Assembly (NCBI GenBank): GCA_020056205.1
Contig: JAGVIF010000355.1
Coordinates: 1 to 5,466, forward strand
Length of the DNA stretch: 5,466 nt
Source: Lentisphaeria bacterium
GTDB taxonomy: Bacteria > Verrucomicrobiota > Lentisphaeria > Victivallales > GWF2-50-93
Direction: 5' to 3'
Made by a program: the position numbers and the translations under genes. Within the stretch, counting starts at the first letter, position 1, and each line of letters begins with the position of its first letter. Under the pieces are notes generated by a model. It worked only from the letters and a program-made list of their open reading frames with translations, had not been told where the DNA came from and searched no databases. Below, in pieces: positions 1 to 5,148 of the stretch.

Positions 1-51
1 AGATAGACCCGAGTTCCCCTGTGGCAACTGCCTTAACTAACTTAGCGCCAT

Positions 52-92
52 TCGGGTCGGGGTCGGTATCGCTATTGGGATCGCGATTGATT
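52..92 (+). repeat. Degenerate hexanucleotide array, left copy
   Basis: After TCGGG (52-56) come six phased hexamers: TCGGGG, TCGGTA, TCGCTA, TTGGGA, TCGCGA and TTGATT (57-92), with consensus TCGGNA. The same motif family recurs inverted at 198-227 and in direct orientation at 5267-5289, always closing with a hexamer ending in GATT. Confidence 0.75.
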
Positions 93-111
93 GAAAAGCA
101 ACCAGAATTCG

Positions 112-132
112 GGAGTCAGGATTCAGGACGAA
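112..132 (+). repeat. Short 7-bp tandem repeat
   Basis: GGAGTCA (112-118), GGATTCA (119-125) and a decayed GGACGAA (126-132). It is short and could be chance, but it sits among other short-period arrays. Confidence 0.35.
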
Positions 133-151
133 CTGCGATTTTCGCAGTTTT
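131..151 (+). terminator. Strong hairpin with short T-run, possible terminator
   Basis: AACTGCGA (131-138) and TCGCAGTT (142-149) form a perfect 8-bp stem around a TTT loop. On the plus strand the stem runs into TTTT (148-151). It could end transcription of a gene lying left of the window. On the minus strand no T-run follows, so it is a poor candidate for the lpxC operon. The T-run is short, so function is uncertain. Confidence 0.4.
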
Positions 152-197
152 ATCAATAAGAAACTTAATCGGCGTTGGAATCGAAAAAATCCGTGGA

Positions 198-227
198 AAT
201 CGATCCCGATTCCGATGCCGACCCCGA
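198..227 (-). repeat. Degenerate hexanucleotide array, inverted copy
   Basis: Read on the minus strand from 227: TCGGGG, TCGGCA, TCGGAA, TCGGGA, TCGATT. Aligned hexamer by hexamer with 57-86 it agrees at 23 of 30 positions, so the two arrays form an imperfect inverted repeat about 110 bp apart. Confidence 0.7.
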
Positions 228-274
228 AAAAGGCAACAGTTTCGAAGGAGGATTTCCAAATTCTTCGCCGCAGC

Positions 275-318
275 GACACAGAGACATAAGGGACACAAAG
301 GACGCAAGGGACACACTA
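275..318 (+). repeat. 9-bp tandem array (GACACAAGG type)
   Basis: An 8-bp unit GACACAGA (275-282) is followed by GACATAAGG, GACACAAAG, GACGCAAGG and GACACACTA (283-318). Five phased units; GAC opens every one. Similar acaca-gaga spacer repeats are, to my knowledge, common between genes of environmental bacteria. Confidence 0.75.
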
Positions 319-324
319 TTTTTT

Positions 325-356
325 GATTTGGAGATTTGGTGATATAGAGATTTTCA
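325..356 (+). repeat. 8-bp tandem array (GATTTGGA type)
   Basis: GATTTGGA (325-332), GATTTGGT (333-340), GATATAGA (341-348) and GATTTTCA (349-356). Four phased units begin 6 bp after the 9-bp array ends. Confidence 0.65.
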
Positions 357-360
357 AAGG

Positions 361-409
361 GTTCAGCGTTCATGGTTCATGGTTCAGCGTTTCCAATTTC
401 CGATTTAAA
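361..409 (+). repeat. 7-bp tandem array (GTTCATG type)
   Basis: GTTCAGC, GTTCATG, GTTCATG, GTTCAGC (361-388), then more diverged units GTTTCCA, ATTTCCG and ATTTAAA (389-409). Seven units in phase. The 11-mer TTTCCAATTTC at 390-400 also occurs in the right island at 5295-5305. Confidence 0.7.
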
Positions 410-435
410 AACTTTCGCATTTTCGCACTCCCGAA

Positions 436-1245
436 CTATTGAGCCGAAACGACTTTTCCGACTATATCTTTGTCAAAAAAATTTATTGACATTCCGGCGT
501 CAACAATAACTGTCTGCGCGTTTATTCCGGAAGCTCTTGGGCTCAGCAGGAATGCCGCTACATTCGCCGCCTCCTCCGTTTTCAAGGCCTCTTTTCTGAG
601 AGTTGCTTTTTCCGCGAAAAGATAAGGCTCTACGTATCCCGGAATTCCTGCCGACGCGGAAGTTTTCAGGAGAGACGCTCCGACCCCGTTGACCCTTATC
701 CGTGAAAAATCGCTGAGTGATTTCGCAAGGAAACATATGCTTGAATCAAGGGCCGCCTTGACCGGCGCCATATAGCCGTAATTTTCCGCCGCCATCCTTG
801 TTGTTGAAATTGAAATTGTTAGCATTGCCCCGTCTCTTTCGAGGATATGCCCGTAGAGATCGGCTATCTTGATGAATGACCAGCATGAGACATCTATGGA
901 CTGCAGAAAATCTTTCTTTGTCGTTTTGTGAAAAGGCTTGGCGCCGTCTGCGAAATTCGCAAAAGCGACCGAATGGGCTATTCCGTAAATCCGGCCGAAA
1001 TCGCTTTTAATTTTCCGCGATTCCTCCTCCATTGACTTTTCATCCGAAAGGTCGCAGACATAGACTGGAGAATCCGGAAAAAGCTTGCGGACAGTGTCGG
1101 CTTGTTCCTGAAACTGAACTGATGCGATGATTTCAGCTCCGTTGTCCAGCAATATCTTCGCTATGTGATAAGCCACACTTTTGCGGTTTGATATTCCGAA
1201 GACGAGAATCTTTTTCTTTTCCAATTGCAAGAACGATTCCGGCAT
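436..1245 (-). CDS. fabI: FabI-like enoyl-[acyl-carrier-protein] reductase (NADH), divergent
   Basis: This is a cytosolic short-chain dehydrogenase-type protein of 269 aa (E. coli FabI is about 262), expected to reduce trans-2-enoyl-ACP in the last step of fatty-acid elongation. An N-terminal Rossmann motif GISNRKSVA (residues 17-25) matches the FabI cofactor loop. D65 and HSVAF (91-95) fit the FabI pattern. The catalytic pair Tyr156-x6-Lys163 is intact and falls on E. coli numbering. The C-terminus (AAFLLSPRASGI, then VDAGMSI) is family-typical. Two oddities: position 146 is Ile where E. coli has Tyr146, and the usual GPIRT segment reads SLLKT (residues 191-195). I chose ATG at 1245 over the one at 1272 because AGGAG lies 5 nt upstream and the longer form would overlap the preceding gene. 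It is the last gene of the lpxC operon, 13 bp after the dehydratase. FabI family membership is near certain; the exact substrate is less so. Confidence 0.85.
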   Translation of the reverse strand: MPESFLQLEKKKILVFGISNRKSVAYHIAKILLDNGAEIIASVQFQEQADTVRKLFPDSPVYVCDLSDEKSMEEESRKIKSDFGRIYGIAHSVAFANFADGAKPFHKTTKKDFLQSIDVSCWSFIKIADLYGHILERDGAMLTISISTTRMAAENYGYMAPVKAALDSSICFLAKSLSDFSRIRVNGVGASLLKTSASAGIPGYVEPYLFAEKATLRKEALKTEEAANVAAFLLSPRASGINAQTVIVDAGMSINFFDKDIVGKVVSAQ

Positions 1246-1250
1246 AAATT

Positions 1251-1255
1251 CTCCT
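1251..1255 (-). promoter_or_regulatory. Ribosome binding site that sets the fabI start
   Basis: On the minus strand AGGAG is followed by five bases and then ATG at 1245. The alternative in-frame ATG at 1272 lies inside the preceding gene. This supports the 269-aa protein rather than a 278-aa one. Confidence 0.75.
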
Positions 1256-1258
1256 GTT

Positions 1259-2176
1259 TTATTGCGGTTCAACCACGGCGAACGTCATAAGAGTTCTGGA
1301 TATAAGCCGTTCGCCTATAAATATTTTCCCTTCTCCTCTGCCGAATTTTGAACTGCCCTCGAGGACTTCAACTTCGATCCTGAGCTGGTCGCCAGGATAT
1401 GCCGGCTCAAAGCACTCAGCCTCATCAATTGCCATGAAGTAAACGATTTTTCCTTTGTTGGCGGGCCTGCTCAATATCAAAACGCATCCGGCCTGGGCCG
1501 CTATCTCGGCCATAAACGGAACGGGCGCTATCGCGCGCGAGTTGGGGCATTTTCCGATAAAAGGGTCCGTATGCCCTATATTTTTTATGGCTGTAAGATG
1601 TGAGCCTTCCATCCGTTTTACATAATCAATGAAGAGAAAAGGAAAGCGATGCGGAATCACTTCCATTACCTGATTCACGTCCATGTGAATGTCCGCAGTT
1701 TTGTCATATGAATTTGGAGGCGCCGGTTCTTCGGCTGTCCTTTCAAGCGGAAAAATTCCCATAGTAATTTCGGCTTGGCTGACGAGTCCCGAAGCGGTTT
1801 TGACGGTGAGAGATGTCTCCGCTTCGCCGTTTGACACGTTTTTGACTTCAAGATCAATTAGAAGCCTGTCGCCGGGAAGAGCCGGCTTCCTGAATTTCAC
1901 CTTGCGGAGTTTTTTCGCGAGGATCAATCCATCACCCTTCGGCGCAAGTATGTCTTTGACTGCGAATTCCGCAAGCTGTTCCATCGCTTCGACATGCATC
2001 ACGCCAGGATATATCGGATGTTTTGGGAAGTGTCCCTGAAAAACCGGGTCGTTGAATGAGATGTTTTTTACGGCCTTCCATGTGCTGGCGGAAAGTTGTG
2101 AAACCGAATCCAACAGGATGAGAGGCTGACGGCGTTTAAGTTTCTCCATTATTTCTCTGTGAGAGAAGTTTTTCAT
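1259..2176 (-). CDS. Tandem double-hotdog 3-hydroxyacyl-ACP dehydratase (FabZ-FabZ fusion)
   Basis: The 305-aa protein is two FabZ-type hotdog domains in one chain; a normal FabZ is about 150 aa. FabZ dehydrates (3R)-hydroxyacyl-ACP to trans-2-enoyl-ACP in the cytosol. Domain 1 (about 1-145) has GHFPKHP with His49, and VEAMEQ with Glu63, the FabZ catalytic residues. Its leading PHR motif is degraded to RRQ (15-17). A linker of about 20 residues rich in Glu and Pro follows. Domain 2 (about 165-305) keeps PHRFPF (175-180) and MAEIAAQ with Glu224, but the His motif reads GKCP, with Lys209 in the His position and one extra residue before the Glu helix. In FabZ dimers the His and Glu of one site come from different subunits, so I infer one complete site (His49 with Glu224) and one dead site. 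It starts at 2176 by a TAATG overlap with lpxC, with AAGGAG 10 nt upstream. Confidence 0.85.
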   Translation of the reverse strand: MKNFSHREIMEKLKRRQPLILLDSVSQLSASTWKAVKNISFNDPVFQGHFPKHPIYPGVMHVEAMEQLAEFAVKDILAPKGDGLILAKKLRKVKFRKPALPGDRLLIDLEVKNVSNGEAETSLTVKTASGLVSQAEITMGIFPLERTAEEPAPPNSYDKTADIHMDVNQVMEVIPHRFPFLFIDYVKRMEGSHLTAIKNIGHTDPFIGKCPNSRAIAPVPFMAEIAAQAGCVLILSRPANKGKIVYFMAIDEAECFEPAYPGDQLRIEVEVLEGSSKFGRGEGKIFIGERLISRTLMTFAVVEPQ

Positions 2177-3021
2177 TATTTAAGCGCTCCTTTTTGTTCA
2201 AGCATTTTTTTTGCTAAAATGACATTTGTGGGGTGGCCCGGTTTTACCGCTATGACATGGGCCTTCACTCTTTGTCCGGTTAGAAAAAGGTCTCCGATTA
2301 TATCAAGAACCTTATGGCGGACAAGCTCATTTTGAAAACGGAGTTCCTCCTTGCATATTATCGCTCCGTTGTGTATGACGGCGGAGTTGTCAAGGCTTCC
2401 CCCTTTTACCAAGCCCATCGCGATTAACTGCTCCAGTTCCTTGTAGAAGCAAAAGGTCCTCGCCGGAGCTATCTGAGAGGCGAAAAAATCCGGACTTATC
2501 GTTTCGGAAAAATATTGAGAATCCAAGGGGGTTGCCCCGTAAGAAATTGTGCAGGTGATTTTAAGGGCGTCGCATGGCTCCAATCTTATCTTTGTGATGC
2601 CTTCTTCCACTGTTATCGGGGCTGACGCCGTCCATATGCCGGCGTCGGCGTCCTGAATTAAAGAACCGGCGTCCTGAATCATCTTTACATAAGGGATGGA
2701 ACTGCCGTCGGCTATAGGCGGTTCGGGTCCGTCCATCTCGATTATGGCATTGTCTATTTCGGCGGCATGCAGGGCGGCAAGGACATGTTCAACCGTATAT
2801 ACTTTTGCTGATCCGGCGGCAATAGTCGTGCCTCTTCTCACATCAACAACGTTGTCGGCAAAAGCCCTGACTTCAGGTTTTCCATGCAGATCAATTCTTC
2901 TGAATATGATCCCTGAATCAATCGGGGCAGGGCTCATTTTAAGGTGAGCTCTCGCGCCTGTATGCAAAGCTATTCCTGAAAAACCCGCCTCTCCGGCAAG
3001 AGTTTTCTGTTTTTCTGACAT
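2176..3021 (-). CDS. lpxC: UDP-3-O-acyl-N-acetylglucosamine deacetylase LpxC
   Basis: LpxC is the zinc amidase that removes the acetyl group from UDP-3-O-acyl-GlcNAc, the committed step of lipid A synthesis in the cytosol. The 281-aa protein opens with FSGIALHTG (14-22), the family signature. TVEHVLAALHA contains Glu78 and the zinc ligand His79. DGSS is at 105-108. RHKVLDIIGDLFLTG carries the zinc ligands His236 and Asp240, and PGHPTN contains catalytic His263. All key residues are present. The C-terminus stops shortly after the last helix and lacks the extended tail that E. coli LpxC uses for FtsH turnover. I chose ATG at 3021 because GGAG lies 5 nt upstream and MSEKQKTLAG is the usual kind of N-terminus. 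The longer form from 3054 would add MFIMLIFFGDI with no good binding site and would run into the promoter. It is the first gene of a three-gene operon. Confidence 0.97.
   Translation of the reverse strand: MSEKQKTLAGEAGFSGIALHTGARAHLKMSPAPIDSGIIFRRIDLHGKPEVRAFADNVVDVRRGTTIAAGSAKVYTVEHVLAALHAAEIDNAIIEMDGPEPPIADGSSIPYVKMIQDAGSLIQDADAGIWTASAPITVEEGITKIRLEPCDALKITCTISYGATPLDSQYFSETISPDFFASQIAPARTFCFYKELEQLIAMGLVKGGSLDNSAVIHNGAIICKEELRFQNELVRHKVLDIIGDLFLTGQRVKAHVIAVKPGHPTNVILAKKMLEQKGALK
2187..2192 (-). promoter_or_regulatory. Ribosome binding site for the dehydratase, inside the lpxC 3' end
   Basis: The minus strand reads AAGGAG within the last lpxC codons, 10 nt before ATG at 2176. The lpxC TAA (2178-2176) shares one base with that ATG (TAATG). 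This is the usual arrangement for translational coupling, suggesting fixed output of the two proteins. Confidence 0.65.
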
Positions 3022-3026
3022 AATAT

Positions 3027-3030
3027 CTCC
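3027..3030 (-). promoter_or_regulatory. Ribosome binding site that sets the lpxC start
   Basis: GGAG on the minus strand, then five bases, then ATG at 3021. It supports the 281-aa protein. The predicted transcript start near 3037 leaves an untranslated leader of only about 16 nt. Confidence 0.65.
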
Positions 3031-3038
3031 GAAAAAAA

Positions 3039-3067
3039 TTAGCATAATAAACAATGGAAAATAGAGT
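3039..3067 (+). promoter_or_regulatory. Possible weak promoter of miaA
   Basis: TTAGCA (3039-3044) and TAGAGT (3062-3067) each match the sigma70 boxes at four of six bases, with an ideal 17-nt spacer. The start point would be near 3074, leaving a leader of about 27 nt that contains the miaA ribosome binding site. It overlaps the lpxC promoter on the opposite strand, so the two would compete if both are real. Confidence 0.35.
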
Positions 3068-3073
3068 TATCAA
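3044..3073 (-). promoter_or_regulatory. Sigma70-type promoter of the lpxC operon
   Basis: Read on the minus strand, TTGATA (3073-3068) matches TTGACA at five of six bases. An 18-nt spacer follows, then TATTAT (3049-3044), which matches TATAAT at five of six. Transcription would start near 3037, just upstream of the lpxC ribosome binding site. This is the best promoter in the window and would serve lpxC, the dehydratase and the fabI-like gene. It is a pattern match only. Confidence 0.65.
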
Positions 3074-3076
3074 ATC

Positions 3077-3088
3077 AAAGGAGAGGAG
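3077..3088 (+). promoter_or_regulatory. Double purine-rich ribosome binding site for miaA
   Basis: AAAGGAG (3077-3083) is followed directly by AGGAG (3084-3088). The second lies 12 nt before the TTG at 3101, which is rather long, and no other start is closer. An in-frame TAG at 3092-3094 rules out any start further upstream. Confidence 0.55.
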
Positions 3089-3100
3089 TTTTAGCGAATT

Positions 3101-4051
3101 TTGAAAGATAAAATTAAAATAATAATGATAATCGGGCCTACCGCCAGCGGCAAGACAAGGCTTGGAGTTCAAATAGCGTCGCGTTTTTCTGGCGAAATAA
3201 TAAGCGTTGACTCAAGGCAAGTCTATAAAGGGATGGATATCGGAACCGGAAAAGACATCAAAGAATATGGCCAAGTTCCTTATCATCTGATAGATATAGC
3301 CGAGCCGGCCGAGACCTATAATTTGAACAGATTCAGGAACGACGCGATAGCGGCGATCTCCGATGTTGCCGACAGGGGAAAAGTTCCGGTACTCGTTGGA
3401 GGGTCTCCGCTATACATAGATTCGCTCCTGTCTCAATACTCCCTTCCGGGACGGGGACCTGACCAAAATATGCGCGCGAATTTCGCAAATATGACTAATA
3501 TCGAGCTCACCGGAATCCTTGGGAAAAAATTGAGTGTAGACGAACTCAACAACAGGAACAGACTGCTCAGAACGCTCGAAATAAAAATGAATGAGGATAA
3601 TGTGGCGCCGGATTTTCCGTTTATCCCCGAATGGCTGATAATAGGGACATTGTTTGACAGGGCGGAAGTGCGCCGGAGAATAGCGAAACGTTTGAGAGAA
3701 AGGCTCGACGCCGGAATGCTTAACGAGGTCGCTGAACTTCATAAAAAGGGATTGTCGTGGGAAAAACTTGAATACTTCGGGCTTGAATACAAATACGCGG
3801 CGCTGAATCTTCAGGGGCGGATTTCAGATTCCGAGATGGAATCCGTCTTGTTCGTGAAAATCCGGCAGTTTGCCAGGAGGCAGGATACCTGGTTCAGAAA
3901 AATAGAGAGAGAAGGACATAAAATATATTGGATAAAAGAAGGCAGTTTTCGGGAGTCGGAGAAACTTAGTTCCGCCTTCCTATCCGGAGAAAATATTCCC
4001 GACCCGCAAATAAAACTCTCACAAATATTTTACGGAAAAAAAACTTCCTGA
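3101..4051 (+). CDS. miaA: tRNA dimethylallyltransferase MiaA
   Basis: MiaA transfers a dimethylallyl group to N6 of A37 in tRNAs that read UNN codons, improving decoding. The 316-aa protein has the P-loop GPTASGKT (12-19), DSRQVYKGMDIGTGK (37-51) with the conserved Asp37, YHLIDI (61-66), GGSPLYI (100-106; usually GGTGLYI) and the C-terminal RQFARRQDTWFRK (255-267). Length is normal. Two segments are divergent. The stretch that is normally DP...HPND...RALEV is shortened to LNNRNRLLRTLEI (149-161), and the usual GYRE/GYRQ region reads FGLEYKY (226-232). It starts at TTG 3101: an in-frame TAG lies just upstream, and the only nearby ATG (3125) would cut to the edge of the P-loop and has no binding site. 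It is divergent from lpxC and followed 63 bp later by the receiver gene. Confidence 0.95.
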   Translation: MKDKIKIIMIIGPTASGKTRLGVQIASRFSGEIISVDSRQVYKGMDIGTGKDIKEYGQVPYHLIDIAEPAETYNLNRFRNDAIAAISDVADRGKVPVLVGGSPLYIDSLLSQYSLPGRGPDQNMRANFANMTNIELTGILGKKLSVDELNNRNRLLRTLEIKMNEDNVAPDFPFIPEWLIIGTLFDRAEVRRRIAKRLRERLDAGMLNEVAELHKKGLSWEKLEYFGLEYKYAALNLQGRISDSEMESVLFVKIRQFARRQDTWFRKIEREGHKIYWIKEGSFRESEKLSSAFLSGENIPDPQIKLSQIFYGKKTS

Positions 4052-4060
4052 AGATAAAAA

Positions 4061-4080
4061 CTGTTTGCGTTTGGCAAAAG
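4061..4080 (+). other. Small hairpin in the miaA to response-regulator gap
   Basis: TTTGC (4064-4068) pairs with GCAAA (4074-4078) around a 5-nt loop, and two more base pairs form if a bulged G is allowed. No T-tract follows, so it is not a convincing terminator. The 63-bp gap shows no clear promoter, so the downstream genes may be co-transcribed with miaA. Confidence 0.25.
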
Positions 4081-4114
4081 AGAATCTATGTTTATCCTCA
4101 AATAACTTGACTTT

Positions 4115-4510
4115 ATGACTGAAAAAGAAAAAAAGACTATTTTCGTTGTTGATGACGACGAAATGCTGAGAGCCTTCTACGCCAGAGTCCTCAATATGGA
4201 AGGATTCAATGTGGTTTGCGCCGAAAACGGAGACGACGCAATAGAAGTAATGCAAAGAGAAGGCTTTGATATGTCTATGGCAATAGTTGACCTGCTTATG
4301 CCCTACAGGACCGGATGGGAATTGATAGAACATATAAGAAAAAGTTCCAAATATTCAACCGTGCCCATTGTCGCCATAACAGGTCTGTCATCATCAACCA
4401 AAGAACTTGCAAAAATTGAAGAACAATGCTTCACAATATTGAACAAAGGCGAATTTGACCTCGAAAACTTTAAGAAAACAATAAGAGAGGCAATCGCGGC
4501 CAATGCCTGA
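4115..4510 (+). CDS. Stand-alone response-regulator receiver (CheY-like) protein
   Basis: A 131-aa protein consisting only of a receiver domain, with no output domain. The full phosphorylation set is visible and spaced as in CheY: acidic residues Asp13/Asp14 (in VVDDDE), phospho-acceptor Asp59 (IVDLLMP), Thr89 (AITG) and Lys111. The Lys is followed by Gly, where most receivers have Pro. Such proteins pass a phosphoryl signal by protein contact, as in phosphorelays or motor control. The partner kinase is not in the window, so its pathway is unknown. No Shine-Dalgarno sequence is visible before ATG 4115; the upstream bases are AT-rich and pyrimidine-containing. Its last 8 nt overlap the next gene (ATGCCTGA), which suggests translational coupling with the hydrolase. 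Confidence 0.92.
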   Translation: MTEKEKKTIFVVDDDEMLRAFYARVLNMEGFNVVCAENGDDAIEVMQREGFDMSMAIVDLLMPYRTGWELIEHIRKSSKYSTVPIVAITGLSSSTKELAKIEEQCFTILNKGEFDLENFKKTIREAIAANA

Positions 4511-5069
4511 AAAGATATCAATGTATCCGCAAAAGCCATCAGCCCTCATTATCGTTGACATGCAGGAAAGACTTGTCGCCGCTATGCAAAAAGATGAAAT
4601 ATCGGCGACGATTAAGAAATGCGAAATCCTTCTCTCATCATGCGCGATTCTCGGAGTCCCCGCGATATTCACCGAACAATATCCTAAAGGGCTTGGATGC
4701 ACCGTGCCTGAACTGAAAAAATACCTGCCATCATCCGGTTTGTTGTGCGAAAAAAGCGCGTTTTCATGTTTCGGCTCTCAGGAATTCGCAGGAAAAATCA
4801 GGGAGATGAAACTCTCTTCAATCATAATAACGGGAATAGAAACTCATGTTTGCGTCCAACAAACCGCTTTCGATGCCTTATCAGAGGGACTGTCCGTCTT
4901 CATCCCCTATGACGCTGTCTCTTCCAGAAAAGACAATGATAAACAATGCGCTTTGCGCCTGATGTCGTCCGCCGGCATAACCGTAACAGGCGCAGAATCG
5001 CTGCTCTTTTCCCTCCTCAAAGATTCCGCTCATCCTCATTTCAGGGAAATATCGAAACTTCTAAAATAA
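4503..5069 (+). CDS. Isochorismatase-family cysteine hydrolase, ISOC1/2-like
   Basis: The 188-aa protein has the catalytic triad of the cysteine-hydrolase superfamily: Asp19 (IVDMQER), Lys84 (CEKSAFSCF) and Cys117 (GIETHVCV, which also supplies the conserved cis-peptide). TEQYPKGLGCTVPEL (57-71) and the end DSAHPHFREISKLLK (174-188) are hallmarks of the ISOC1/ISOC2 branch, found in animals and bacteria, rather than of true isochorismatases or nicotinamidases. The reaction of this branch is poorly defined, so I assign no substrate. No menaquinone or siderophore genes are nearby to suggest isochorismate. No signal peptide or membrane segment is seen, so it is probably cytosolic. The start at 4503 overlaps the receiver gene by 8 nt. 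A second Met (4521) is possible but has no better binding site. Confidence 0.9.
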   Translation: MPEKISMYPQKPSALIIVDMQERLVAAMQKDEISATIKKCEILLSSCAILGVPAIFTEQYPKGLGCTVPELKKYLPSSGLLCEKSAFSCFGSQEFAGKIREMKLSSIIITGIETHVCVQQTAFDALSEGLSVFIPYDAVSSRKDNDKQCALRLMSSAGITVTGAESLLFSLLKDSAHPHFREISKLLK

Positions 5070-5085
5070 TTTTCATTTCTTCCTC

Positions 5086-5113
5086 TTGACTTTTTTATTT
5101 GAGAAGTTAGTCT
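5086..5113 (+). promoter_or_regulatory. Probable promoter of tRNA-Glu
   Basis: TTGACT (5086-5091) matches the -35 box at five of six bases. After 16 nt, TAGTCT (5108-5113) matches the three most important -10 positions (first T, second A, last T). Transcription would start near 5120, giving a leader of about 29 nt before the mature tRNA. The location, directly after the hydrolase stop and before the tRNA, fits. Confidence 0.45.
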
Positions 5114-5148
5114 TTGTCCCTTCTTAGTGTCTTTGTTTTAAACTTCAT

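Larger units (their letters stand above)
1..435. other. Gene-free left repeat island
   Basis: No credible coding sequence. The open frames here encode low-complexity peptides produced by the repeats. The region contains a hexanucleotide array, a hairpin, an inverted hexanucleotide array, and 9-, 8- and 7-bp tandem arrays in close succession, listed separately. It lies downstream of the lpxC operon on the minus strand, and no clear terminator for that operon is visible between 435 and about 320. Confidence 0.7.

Noticed and set aside
2..40. Possible 3' end of a plus-strand gene (12 codons ending TAA, with FPCGNC)
   Set aside because: A 12-codon open stretch is expected by chance about half the time and I do not recognise it. 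It becomes plausible only if sequence to the left continues the frame.
21..326. Open frame of 101 codons on the plus strand (GTG start)
   Set aside because: It runs through the hexanucleotide and 9-bp arrays, encodes low-complexity peptide, and has no ribosome binding site or recognisable domain.
37..373. Two minus-strand open frames in the left island
   Set aside because: Their residues (alternating Ile-Pro and Gly-Ile, Cys-Pro-Leu runs) are the translation of the tandem repeats.
275..409. CRISPR array
   Set aside because: Units are 7-9 bp with no spacers, and there are no cas genes.
1689..2039. Antisense open frame of 116 codons within the dehydratase gene
   Set aside because: It is a shadow of the real minus-strand gene, with no domain and no binding site.
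4107..4112. TTGACT just before the receiver gene as a -35 box
   Set aside because: A -10 box at proper spacing would lie inside the gene, and none is present there.
5103..5146. GAAGTT/AACTTC inverted pair as a terminator for the hydrolase gene
   Set aside because: Six base pairs with a 32-nt loop and no T-run. It also overlaps the likely tRNA promoter.
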